NCBI GenBank assembly: GCA_021845985.1
Contig: JAJZES010000045.1
Span: forward strand, 62,001-126,000
Reading direction: 5' to 3'
Length of the DNA stretch: 64,000 nt
DNA from: Pseudomonadota bacterium
GTDB taxonomy: Bacteria > Pseudomonadota > Alphaproteobacteria > Acetobacterales > Acetobacteraceae
In this document: piece by piece, positions 8,041-15,442 of the stretch
Layout of the letters: each line of letters opens with the position of its first letter
Position numbering within the stretch: position 1 is the first letter of the stretch
Notes under the pieces: generated by a model
Database searches by the model: none
Told to the model about the DNA's origin: nothing
The model's input: the letters and a program-made list of their open reading frames with translations, nothing else
Translations under genes and position numbers: made by a program

Positions 8041-10337
8041 GCGCAGGCATCCCGCCACATCGCCCGCAGCGCGTCACCGAGGGCGCGGCCGAAGCGCGGC
8101 GCATCACATAGCGGGCTGGCCGCCATGCGCGGGCGCAAATCCCCGCGCAGTGCCGCCAGCCGGTCGCGGTCGGCGGCGCGGCGCACGGCGATCTCGACAT
8201 ACGCAGCGCGGTCGGCGGCGACCCAGTCGGTCAGCCCGACATTGCTCAGATGCGACAATGAATGGCGTGAGGCGAAGCTGCCGCCCGGCAGCGTCACCAC
8301 CGGCACACCCATCCACAGCGCCTCGCAGGTGGTCAGGCCACCGGAATAGGGGAACGGGTCGAGCACCACATGCGCCGCCGCATGCGCCGCCAGATGCGCG
8401 CGATGCGGCGTGGCGCCTTGCAGATCGAGCCGGTCGGCGGCGATGCCCTCGGCGGCGAAGGCAGCGGCGATGCGCGCCGCGGTCGCCGGATCGCCGAACT
8501 GGTTGGCCTTCAGCAGCAGCCGCGATTGCGGCACCCGGCGCAGGATCGCCGCCCAGGTGGCGATCACCAGCGGGGTGATCTTCGCCAGGTTGTTGAAACA
8601 GGCGAAGGTCGTTTCGCCCTCCGGCAGCGGTGCAACCTCGGGCGCCTGCACCGGCGGAGTGTAGCAGACATAGCCGTCCGGCATGCGGAACAGCCGTTCG
8701 GTGTAGAAGCATTCGGTGCCGGCCGGGGTCTGCCAGCGATCGGTCAGCATCCAGTCGATTGCTGCCAGCCCGGTGGTGGCCGACTGGTTGCCGACCCATT
8801 TGACCTGCACCGGCGCCGGCCGCTCGGCGCAGGCGGCGAGCATGCCGTCATCGCCCCAGCCGCCGAGATCGATCAGCACGTCGATGCCGCGCGCCCGCAC
8901 CCGCGCCGCGACCTCCGCCGGCGGTCGCAGCACGACCTCATGCCACTCGGCGGCGACGGCAGCGAAGCGGCGCTGCAGCGGGTCGGCGGAGGGCGCCTGA
9001 GCAAAACAGACCAGCTCGAACGCCTCGGGATCGAGATGCTCGAAACCGGCGACGGTCAGCCAGCCGACCGGATGGGTGCGCAGCTTCGGCGACAGCAGCC
9101 CGAGGCGCAGCCGCCGCCCCGGATCATGCGCCAGGACGCCGGCGGCCGGGCGCGGCGGCAGCGTCGCCGCGGCGCGCTCGGCGATGCTGCGCAGCGCCGC
9201 CGCATCGTCCTCGGCATAGACCAGCGCCGCCGCCAGGGTGCGCCAGGCGAGATGCATCTCGGGCGCCAGCTCGCCCGCCCGCCGCGCCGCCGCGACGCCT
9301 GCGCGCTGCTCGCCGAGCAGCACCAGCGCATTGGCGAGATTGCACAGACACTCGGGAACCTCGCCAATCTCGGCGATCAGGTCGGCGAGCAGGTCGCGGG
9401 CTTCGGCGTAATGATGGATGCGGGTCAGCGCCGCCGCCAGATTGTTGCGCAGCGCGATGTCGCCCGGCGCCAGGTGCAGCGCCCGGCGCAGCGCCGCCAC
9501 CGCGGCATGCAAACGCGGGGTGCGCAGCAGCGCCTCGGCCAGCGCCAGCGCCGGCTCGGCCGCGTCCGGCGCCAGCGTCGCCGCCAGCGCCAGCGTATCC
9601 GCCGCCTCGTTGGCGCGGCCGAGCCAGTGCAGCAGCGCCCCGCGCGCCGTCGTGGCAGCGGCGTCGAGCGGGTCGGCCGCGCTCAGCCGAACCAGCTCCG
9701 CCGCCCCCTGCCCCGCCGCCTGTGCCGCCTGGGTCCGCCGCAGGGCATAGCCGATCACCTCCGGGCGCAGCCGCGCCGCCTCGGCATAGGCGGCGGCGGC
9801 AAGCGCGGGGTCGGGCGTGGCGCGGCCGAGCGCGTCCCACGCCTCCGCCCGTGCCGGCGCCAACGCGCAGCCGCGCAGCAGCAGACGCCGCGCCGGCTCG
9901 CGCTCACCGGCCACCAGCAGCAGCGCCGCCAGCCCGATCAGCGCCTCCACCCGATCGGGGTTGATGGTCAACGTGCGTTCATAGGCGGCACAGGCGCCGG
10001 CCGCATCGCCGGCCCGCCGCAGACTCTCGGCGAGCCGCAGCGGCGGCTCGTCCCAGCCGGGATGCTCGCCGGCCAGCGCCTGCATGGCGCTGCGGCCGTC
10101 GTCACCGAGCCGGTCTTCCGCCAGCGCCAGATTGAGCCGCGTCGCCGGCGAGTGGTCGCCGCCCGCCGTCGCCGCCGCCAGCGAGTCGCGGGCGGCCGGC
10201 CAATCCGCCGTCGCCAGCCGCGCCATGCCGCGCACGGCGTGATCTTCCGCGTCCTGCGGCGCGGTCAGCAGGGCCAGTGCCCCGGCATGGTCGCCCCCGG
10301 CGAGCCGCGCCAGCGCCCGCTGCGCGAGGCGGCTCAT
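8037..10337 (-). CDS. TPR-GT41 (OGT/SPINDLY-type) glycosyltransferase, probable FlmG-like flagellin O-glycosyltransferase
   Basis: A 766-residue, two-part protein. Residues about 1-390 are tetratricopeptide-like helical repeats (for example AYERTLTINPDRVEALIGLA). The C-terminal half is a family 41 catalytic domain. SPKLRTHPVG holds the conserved histidine (about residue 422), FNNLAKITPLVIATW holds the UDP-contact lysine (about 586), and DPFPYSGGLTTCEALW (from about 660) is the donor-site motif. In Caulobacter, FlmG has this TPR plus GT41 layout and glycosylates flagellin. Here the gene lies downstream of flagellin, flbT and flaF, which supports the same job. It overlaps both neighbours by four bases. 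The nucleotide sugar donor is not known. Confidence 0.85.
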   Translation of the reverse strand: MSRLAQRALARLAGGDHAGALALLTAPQDAEDHAVRGMARLATADWPAARDSLAAATAGGDHSPATRLNLALAEDRLGDDGRSAMQALAGEHPGWDEPPLRLAESLRRAGDAAGACAAYERTLTINPDRVEALIGLAALLLVAGEREPARRLLLRGCALAPARAEAWDALGRATPDPALAAAAYAEAARLRPEVIGYALRRTQAAQAAGQGAAELVRLSAADPLDAAATTARGALLHWLGRANEAADTLALAATLAPDAAEPALALAEALLRTPRLHAAVAALRRALHLAPGDIALRNNLAAALTRIHHYAEARDLLADLIAEIGEVPECLCNLANALVLLGEQRAGVAAARRAGELAPEMHLAWRTLAAALVYAEDDAAALRSIAERAAATLPPRPAAGVLAHDPGRRLRLGLLSPKLRTHPVGWLTVAGFEHLDPEAFELVCFAQAPSADPLQRRFAAVAAEWHEVVLRPPAEVAARVRARGIDVLIDLGGWGDDGMLAACAERPAPVQVKWVGNQSATTGLAAIDWMLTDRWQTPAGTECFYTERLFRMPDGYVCYTPPVQAPEVAPLPEGETTFACFNNLAKITPLVIATWAAILRRVPQSRLLLKANQFGDPATAARIAAAFAAEGIAADRLDLQGATPHRAHLAAHAAAHVVLDPFPYSGGLTTCEALWMGVPVVTLPGGSFASRHSLSHLSNVGLTDWVAADRAAYVEIAVRRAADRDRLAALRGDLRPRMAASPLCDAPRFGRALGDALRAMWRDACA

Positions 10338-11626
10338 GCCGGGCGCTCCAGCAGGCCGATCATACCGGGCACCGGCGCGTCGTGTTCGAAGCGCACCACC
10401 TCGGCGCGCAGCAGCACCACCGACAGCCCGGCGGCGGCGGCGGCGGCCGCGAGATGGGCGGGCGCATGGGCAAACCGCCCCTGCGGGCCGAGCCGCCAGC
10501 CCGCCGCCTCGCCGGGCAGCGTCTCGGCCGAGAACAAAAACCGCCCGCCGGGCGCCAGCCGCGCCGCGACGCCGCCGAACAGCGTCACCAGACTGCCGAA
10601 ATAGGGCAGCACGTCGCCGGCCAGCACGAGGCCGAAGCGGCGCCGTTCGGCGGCCAGATAGGCCGGCAGATCGGCCTCGAACAATTCGGCATAGAGGCCG
10701 CGCGCCGCCGCCGCGGCGAGCATGCGCGGCGCCAGATCGACGCCGATGAACGTCCCGAGGTTGAGGTCCGACAGCGCCACCGCCATCAGCCCGGTGCCGC
10801 AGCCGAGATCGAGCACCGGCCCGCGCGCCTCCGCCAGCAGCGCCCGCGCGACACCCGGAATGCGATAGCCGAGGCCAAGCAGGTGCAGGTCGAAATGCGC
10901 CGCATAGCCGTCGAACACGACGCGGATATAATCGGCCGGGGCGCGCCCGAGGTCGCGCGCCAGTCCCGACGCCGCGGCGAGGTGGCGGACATAGAGGTCC
11001 TCCGGCGCCAGCGCCAGCGCCGCCGCATAGGTCGGCGCCGCCGCCGCATGCCGGCCGAGGCTGGACTGCGCGTGGCCGAGCAGCCCGAGCACGCAGGCAT
11101 CGGTCGCCCCTTCGGCGCGCGCCGCCTCGCCGAGTGCCACCGCATTGGCGAAGTCGCGCTGCCCGACCAGCAGCAGCATTGCCGCGGCGGTCAGAAGTGG
11201 GTCACGCGCCGGGCCTTGCGTCAAGGTCACCAGCGCCGCCGCCGTATCGCCGCACGCCGCCTGCGCCGACGACAGCGCCAGCCGCACCGCGACATCGCCC
11301 GAGCGCAGCGCCAGTGCCGCCAGCAGATGCGCCCGCGCCGCCGCCGCGCCGCCGCTCTCCAGCAGCATCCGCCCGAGCAGCAGCCGCAGCGCCGGCGCCT
11401 GCGGAAACGTCGCCACGCCGCGGTCGAGCAGCGCCCGCGCCTCCGCCGTCCGGCCCTCCTCGATGGCGAGCAGCGCCTCGACTTCCCACAACTCGGCCGA
11501 GGCTGGCGCGATCCGCGCCACCGCGCTCAGCAGCGGGCGGGCGGCGGCGAGGCGGCCGGCATCGACCATGCGGCGCAGATGGCGCACCAGGGCCGGCACA
11601 TCCTGTGCCGGGGCAACGTGTGACAT
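10334..11626 (-). CDS. TPR-repeat SAM-dependent methyltransferase
   Basis: A 430-residue fusion. Residues about 1-235 form TPR-like helices (LLDRGVATFPQAPALRLLLG, AALALAPEDLYVRHLAAASG). These are followed by a class I methyltransferase domain with GPVLDLGCGTGLMAVALSDL near residue 270, FIGVDLAPRMLAAA, and LVLAGDVLPYFGSL. It starts at ATG 11626 with GGGAG upstream. It overlaps the TPR-GT41 gene by four bases. Two consecutive enzymes with TPR heads suggest that both dock on the same acceptor. Methylation of flagellin or of its glycan is my inference; the family itself does not prove a substrate. Confidence 0.8.
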   Translation of the reverse strand: MSHVAPAQDVPALVRHLRRMVDAGRLAAARPLLSAVARIAPASAELWEVEALLAIEEGRTAEARALLDRGVATFPQAPALRLLLGRMLLESGGAAAARAHLLAALALRSGDVAVRLALSSAQAACGDTAAALVTLTQGPARDPLLTAAAMLLLVGQRDFANAVALGEAARAEGATDACVLGLLGHAQSSLGRHAAAAPTYAAALALAPEDLYVRHLAAASGLARDLGRAPADYIRVVFDGYAAHFDLHLLGLGYRIPGVARALLAEARGPVLDLGCGTGLMAVALSDLNLGTFIGVDLAPRMLAAAAARGLYAELFEADLPAYLAAERRRFGLVLAGDVLPYFGSLVTLFGGVAARLAPGGRFLFSAETLPGEAAGWRLGPQGRFAHAPAHLAAAAAAAGLSVVLLRAEVVRFEHDAPVPGMIGLLERPA

Positions 11627-11660
11627 GGGACAACTCCCGTTCTGGGATGGCGTGTCGGCA

Positions 11661-12482
11661 TCAGGCGACGATCCCGGCGGCCTGGATCGCCAGGCTGTCC
11701 ATGCTCGGTGCGGTCTGCGTCGTCGCTGCCTGCTGCTGCATATTCAGCAGATACTGGTCGGTGATGGTCTGCACGAATTTGGGGTCGGAGAAGCGGCTGA
11801 TGTCGATTTGCGAAGTGATCGCCAGACCCTGCGCGGTGAGGTCCTGGAAGGCGATCTGCAGGGGGATGTTGAGCGCCGTGGTGACGACGCTGCGCATCGT
11901 CGGATCGCCGAGGATCTGATCGACCGAGGTGATGGTGCTGGCGCTGGATAGGAAGCTCAGCGCATTGGACAGGCCGGGCGTGGTGGTGTTGAGCGAATTC
12001 AGCCAGGTCTGCTGGGCATAGTTGTCGGTGATGGTGGCGATCACGCTCGGCGTCTGGATCACCGACAGGCCCTGGGTGGCGAAGTTGTAGGTCTGGTTGA
12101 CCGTCTTCCAGCGCGTGTCGCTCAACTGATTGACCAGTGACGCGGTGTTCGACGGATCGGACAGCAATGCCTGCGAGGCCAGCGCGGTGAAGCCGATCTG
12201 GTCGCTCATGCCGCTGGCCGTCAGCAGCACTTTCATCACCGCCGGATTGGCCAGCAATTGCGCCGGCGAGGTGGCGCTGTTCACTCCCTGGGTAAAGGCG
12301 GCGATGTCGCGCGCGATGGCCGGTTGCGCCGCCACCTGCGCGACATCCTGAGTCTGCTTCTGCTGCGCGATCTGCAGCGCCTGCACCGGATTGCCGCCGG
12401 ACGCGCTGCTGCCGTACAGCGCCGACAGGATCGGGTCGGTGATGCCGGCGGCGCCGGTGAACAGCGACAGCAGACCCGACAT
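11661..12482 (-). CDS. DUF1217 family protein, flagellar locus
   Basis: A 273-residue protein from MSGLLSLFTGAAGITDPI to QAAGIVA. It has repeated helical units of the form ...RWKTVNQTYNFATQGL and FSDPKFVQTITDQYLLNMQQ, typical of DUF1217 proteins. These occur in flagellar clusters of alphaproteobacteria, and no biochemical function is established that I know of. It lacks a signal peptide and membrane segments. The Ser/Thr/Gln-rich content resembles secreted axial proteins, so export through the flagellar apparatus is possible. It starts five bases after the flaF stop and belongs to the same operon. The start was chosen at ATG 12482 because upstream sequence in that frame is arginine-rich shadow. 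Confidence 0.8.
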   Translation of the reverse strand: MSGLLSLFTGAAGITDPILSALYGSSASGGNPVQALQIAQQKQTQDVAQVAAQPAIARDIAAFTQGVNSATSPAQLLANPAVMKVLLTASGMSDQIGFTALASQALLSDPSNTASLVNQLSDTRWKTVNQTYNFATQGLSVIQTPSVIATITDNYAQQTWLNSLNTTTPGLSNALSFLSSASTITSVDQILGDPTMRSVVTTALNIPLQIAFQDLTAQGLAITSQIDISRFSDPKFVQTITDQYLLNMQQQAATTQTAPSMDSLAIQAAGIVA

Positions 12483-12487
12483 CGCCG

Positions 12488-12841
12488 CTACCCCGCGCGA
12501 TCCAGGCCGGCGGCGATATTCTCGTTGACGGCAACGAGAAAGCCGAAATCCGGGGTGGTGCTGCGCATCTCGCGCTGCACCGCCAGGCCAACCGAAATGA
12601 TCGAGGCGCGCAAGCCTTCCGGCAGCGCGTTCGCCGGGTCGCGCAACAGGTCGATCACCATCGTCCACAGCCGCTCATTGTCGGCCAGGGCGCGCGAGCG
12701 GGCGACGCCGTCGCGTTGCGCGGCGCGGCGCAGGGCGGCGCCGACGCCGCGAAACAACTCGGCCTCCTGCGCCCGCGCCGGTCGCGCATCGGCGGCGGCA
12801 GCATAGGCGCGCATCGCCTGACGCTGAGCGGATGTCTGCAT
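12488..12841 (-). CDS. flaF: Flagellar biosynthesis regulator FlaF
   Basis: A 117-residue protein starting MQTSAQRQAMRAYAAAADAR, with NERLWTMVIDLLRDPANALP and LRASIISVGLAVQREM, the FlaF family pattern. GGAGA lies seven bases upstream of the ATG. In Caulobacter, FlaF is a secretion chaperone/partner that promotes flagellin production and opposes FlbT. It follows flbT by 25 bases, the standard alphaproteobacterial pairing. It should set flagellin output together with FlbT, acting in the cytoplasm. Confidence 0.92.
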   Translation of the reverse strand: MQTSAQRQAMRAYAAAADARPARAQEAELFRGVGAALRRAAQRDGVARSRALADNERLWTMVIDLLRDPANALPEGLRASIISVGLAVQREMRSTTPDFGFLVAVNENIAAGLDRAG

Positions 12842-12866
12842 TTTGCGATCTCCAATAAGCCGCCTG

Positions 12867-13271
12867 CTATTCAGGCTGGACACGACCGAGCACGGCATCC
12901 TCGTGGCGGATGATGCGGCGCGCCAGCTTGAGCGCCTGGTAGCACTGATCGGTCTCGGCGAGCGCCAGCGCGCGGCCGAGAATCTCGCGCACCAGTACCG
13001 AAGTGGTGGCACCGGAAAATTGCGCGATCAGGCCGCGGGCGGCACCAAGGCCGGTGGCCCGCTCCGCCTCGGTGCCGATATAGGCCGACTGCAGCGCAAA
13101 GTAGATGCGCCGCGCCGGGCTGTCGGCCTCCTCCGGCGCCATGATCTGCTTGCCGAACAGAAAGCGCGCATGCGCCGTCAGTTCGATGCGTGACTTGGTA
13201 CGGAAGCGGATCGGCGCGCCATTGACGATCATTGTATCGCCCTGACGTAGTTCCAGAACCAGCGTGGACAT
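12867..13271 (-). CDS. flbT: Flagellin mRNA regulator FlbT
   Basis: A 134-residue protein, MSTLVLELRQGDTMIVNGAP onward, with FLFGKQIMAPEEADSPARRI and YQALKLARRIIRHED, matching FlbT. In Caulobacter, FlbT binds the 5' leader of flagellin mRNA and destabilises it until the hook is complete. It sits just downstream of the flagellin gene. Its Shine-Dalgarno-like GAGGGGG and start codon lie inside a 9-bp inverted repeat (13269-13303), so its own translation may be controlled by RNA folding. Confidence 0.93.
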   Translation of the reverse strand: MSTLVLELRQGDTMIVNGAPIRFRTKSRIELTAHARFLFGKQIMAPEEADSPARRIYFALQSAYIGTEAERATGLGAARGLIAQFSGATTSVLVREILGRALALAETDQCYQALKLARRIIRHEDAVLGRVQPE

Positions 13272-13303
13272 GCGCCCCCTCGATCTTGCCGGATGGGCGC
13301 ATG
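13269..13303 (-). promoter_or_regulatory. Inverted repeat covering the flbT start codon and ribosome site
   Basis: CATGCGCCC at 13269-13277 and GGGCGCATG at 13295-13303 are exact reverse complements separated by 17 bases. In the flbT transcript the 3' arm contains the ATG and the end of the GAGGGGG ribosome site. A folded leader would therefore hide translation initiation. The repeat is seen directly; regulation by it is inference, and GC-rich DNA yields some repeats by chance. Confidence 0.5.
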
Positions 13304-13342
13304 GCCCCCTGCCCTCGCCGCGATGCTGCGCGGGCGCGCATA

Positions 13343-14203
13343 TCAGCGGAACAGGCTGAGCAGGCTGGATGGCGCCTGATTGGCGATCGACAGCGCCTGC
13401 GTGCCAAGCTGCTGCTGGATCTGCAGCGACTGCAGCTGCGCCGATTCCTGCGCCAGATTGGCATCGACCAGCGCGCCGAGGCCGTTGTTGAGCGCGGTGA
13501 TCTTGTCGCTGTTGTAGCTGACCTGGTTGGTGACGTAGTTGGTCGCGGAACCGTAGTTGTTGAGTTCGGTGCCGAGCTTGTTGGTCTGGTTGATGAACGT
13601 CGCCGCGGTGGCACTGGTGCCGATCAGGGCGGCAACCTGCGTCGCGCTGGCAAGCTGGGTGCCGGTGAAGTGGATTGACGTGTAGAGCGATGAGCCGCCG
13701 AAGGTGGCGATGTTGTAGGTGGCACCGGTCTCGTTGCGCACCACGTTGACGGCGCCGAAACTGCCGCTGCTGCCGGTGATGTTGCCGATCAGCGTTTTGC
13801 CGTTGTACGACGAATCTTCGATGTTGGACTTGATGTTGGTCAGCAGCGACTGGTACTGCTGGATATACTGGGTGCGCTGGGTACCCTGAGTATTGCCGTC
13901 GGCCAGCTTGACCAGCACGTCGCGGGCGCTGCTCATCAGATTCGAGACGTCGTTGAGGCCGGTGACGGTGATCGACAACAGGCCCTGGACGTTGCCGAGC
14001 TGCTGGTTGGCGCTGGTCAGCGCGCCGACATCGGAGCGCACGCGCTGCGCCACCGCATAGGCGGCGCCGTCATCGGTGGCGTCGGCGACGCGGTAGCCGG
14101 TGGAAATCTGCTTCTCGGTCGCCGTCAATGCGGTCTGGGTGCTTTCCAGCGACGCCAGGGCGATACTGGCGGCGGTGTTGGTGATGATCGGATTGAGGGC
14201 CAT
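13343..14203 (-). CDS. Flagellin
   Basis: A 286-residue flagellin. The N-terminal helix is conserved (MALNPIITNTAASIALASLE, then KQISTGYRVADATDDGAAYA). The C-terminal D0/D1 helix ends LQIQQQLGTQALSIANQAPS then SLLSLFR. The middle (about residues 135-205) is short and rich in Ser, Thr and Gly, offering O-glycosylation sites for the nearby GT41 enzyme. AAGGAAA precedes the ATG by about six bases. It is the filament subunit, exported by the flagellar type III system whose FlhA is encoded on the other arm. It lies between flgL and flbT, with a 104-base leader after the flgL stop. Confidence 0.95.
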   Translation of the reverse strand: MALNPIITNTAASIALASLESTQTALTATEKQISTGYRVADATDDGAAYAVAQRVRSDVGALTSANQQLGNVQGLLSITVTGLNDVSNLMSSARDVLVKLADGNTQGTQRTQYIQQYQSLLTNIKSNIEDSSYNGKTLIGNITGSSGSFGAVNVVRNETGATYNIATFGGSSLYTSIHFTGTQLASATQVAALIGTSATAATFINQTNKLGTELNNYGSATNYVTNQVSYNSDKITALNNGLGALVDANLAQESAQLQSLQIQQQLGTQALSIANQAPSSLLSLFR

Positions 14204-14239
14204 GTCTGCTTTCCTTGCTGACCGGACGGATCACATGCC

Positions 14240-14256
14240 CCCACTGTTTTGGTGGG
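14240..14256 (-). promoter_or_regulatory. Small stem-loop in the flagellin mRNA leader
   Basis: CCCAC and GTGGG pair across a 7-base A/T-containing loop about 40 bases upstream of the flagellin ATG. FlbT is known to act on flagellin leaders in Caulobacter, so this could be its target. Only five pairs are seen and no promoter was confidently identified in the leader. Confidence 0.3.
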
Positions 14257-14307
14257 CCGGGAGCGATCATGCAGCGACCATGTTAAGGGAGGGTGAAGTG
14301 CGGCGCA

Positions 14308-15417
14308 TTATCCGACCGTCGGCGTGATCAGCTTGGCCAGCGAGTAGGTCTGCAGGCCGTTGATGAGCTGATACGATGCCTGCAGCCGGGTCTGCATCTG
14401 CATCAGCGTTGACAATGTCTGTGCCATATCGACGCTTTGCACGCCGGAAAGCTGGGTGCTCAGCGCGGTCGCCGTGTCGCCGAGCGTGGTCTGCTCGGTG
14501 GCGAGGCTGGCCTGGGTGTTGCCGAGCACGCCGGCATCCTCGTTCAGCGCGGTGATGGCGCCGCCGAGGCTGCTGCGGACATCGGCAACCACGGCGGCAA
14601 AGCCCGGATCGTTGATCTGCGAACTGCTCAGCGAGCCGAGCGTCGCCAGCGCGCGCAGGATGTCACGACTGTACGACCCGGTGGTCGAGCTGCCGGTCGA
14701 GGCGACGAAGGCGTTGGCGCTGGCCGGAATGCCGATCGGCGCCGAGGTGCCCGGCCCGGTCGCCACGCTCGGCAGCGCCGCCTGCAGCACCGCCGCCGGC
14801 TGCGACATGCCCGGCGAGAACGGCGACACGCCGGGGGCGTTCGACGCGGCGGTGGCAAGCGTGCTGGCGATCACCGCCGGCGCCCCGGTGGTGGCGAGTC
14901 CGGCAACCGCCGACTGGATCGCGCTGTAGAAGCCCGAGCCGGTGATCGTGTCCGGGTTTGGCACCGGGGCATTGCTACTGTCCTGCCCGGCAAAGACGTA
15001 GGTGCCGCCATCGGTGCTGTCGAGCATCCCGGCGACCTGCGACAGCGCCTGACGCGCCGCGCTGGCGGTGCTGTCCACTTCGGAGGCGTTGAGGCCGTTG
15101 AGGTTGTTGGTGTCGGCATAGAAGGTCGAGGCGATGGCGCTGATCTGGGTCAGCGCCGTCTGCGCCACCTGCATCGGCCCGGTGGCGGCGTTGATGTCGT
15201 TCTGCCAGGCTTTGACACTGGCAAGCTGCGGCGCCACCGCCAGCGCGATACCGGCATTGCTGCCAAGCCCGGCATAGGTATCGGCGACATAGCCGCTGCC
15301 GGCCTGGGTGGTCAGCGTATCGAGCTGCTGGCGCACCGCGGCGCTGTCCTGCAACAGCGTGCCGGCAATGCCGCCGCCGAAGGCACCGAATTCGCCGCTC
15401 GCCGCGATCCCGCTCAT
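14308..15417 (-). CDS. flgL: Flagellar hook-associated protein 3 (hook-filament junction)
   Basis: A 369-residue flagellin-like axial protein. The N-terminus contains LLQDSAAVRQQLDTLTTQAG, then ADTYAGLGSNAGIALAVAPQ. The C-terminus is QSVDMAQTLSTLMQMQTRLQ and ASYQLINGLQTYSLAKLI, matching FlgL terminal helices. It forms the junction between FlgK and the flagellin filament and is exported without a cleaved signal. It follows flgK by about 25 bases and precedes the flagellin gene, so assembly order mirrors gene order. Confidence 0.9.
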   Translation of the reverse strand: MSGIAASGEFGAFGGGIAGTLLQDSAAVRQQLDTLTTQAGSGYVADTYAGLGSNAGIALAVAPQLASVKAWQNDINAATGPMQVAQTALTQISAIASTFYADTNNLNGLNASEVDSTASAARQALSQVAGMLDSTDGGTYVFAGQDSSNAPVPNPDTITGSGFYSAIQSAVAGLATTGAPAVIASTLATAASNAPGVSPFSPGMSQPAAVLQAALPSVATGPGTSAPIGIPASANAFVASTGSSTTGSYSRDILRALATLGSLSSSQINDPGFAAVVADVRSSLGGAITALNEDAGVLGNTQASLATEQTTLGDTATALSTQLSGVQSVDMAQTLSTLMQMQTRLQASYQLINGLQTYSLAKLITPTVG

Positions 15418-15442
15418 CGCATCATGTCCGTCCGTTCAGCGC

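Noticed and set aside
14299-14314. GG-N10-GC spacing upstream of flagellin, a possible sigma-54 site, also a GATAA resembling a sigma-28 -10 box
   Set aside because: The -24 element reads CGGATAA rather than TGGCACG, the -35 of a sigma-28 promoter is missing, and the site overlaps the flgL stop.
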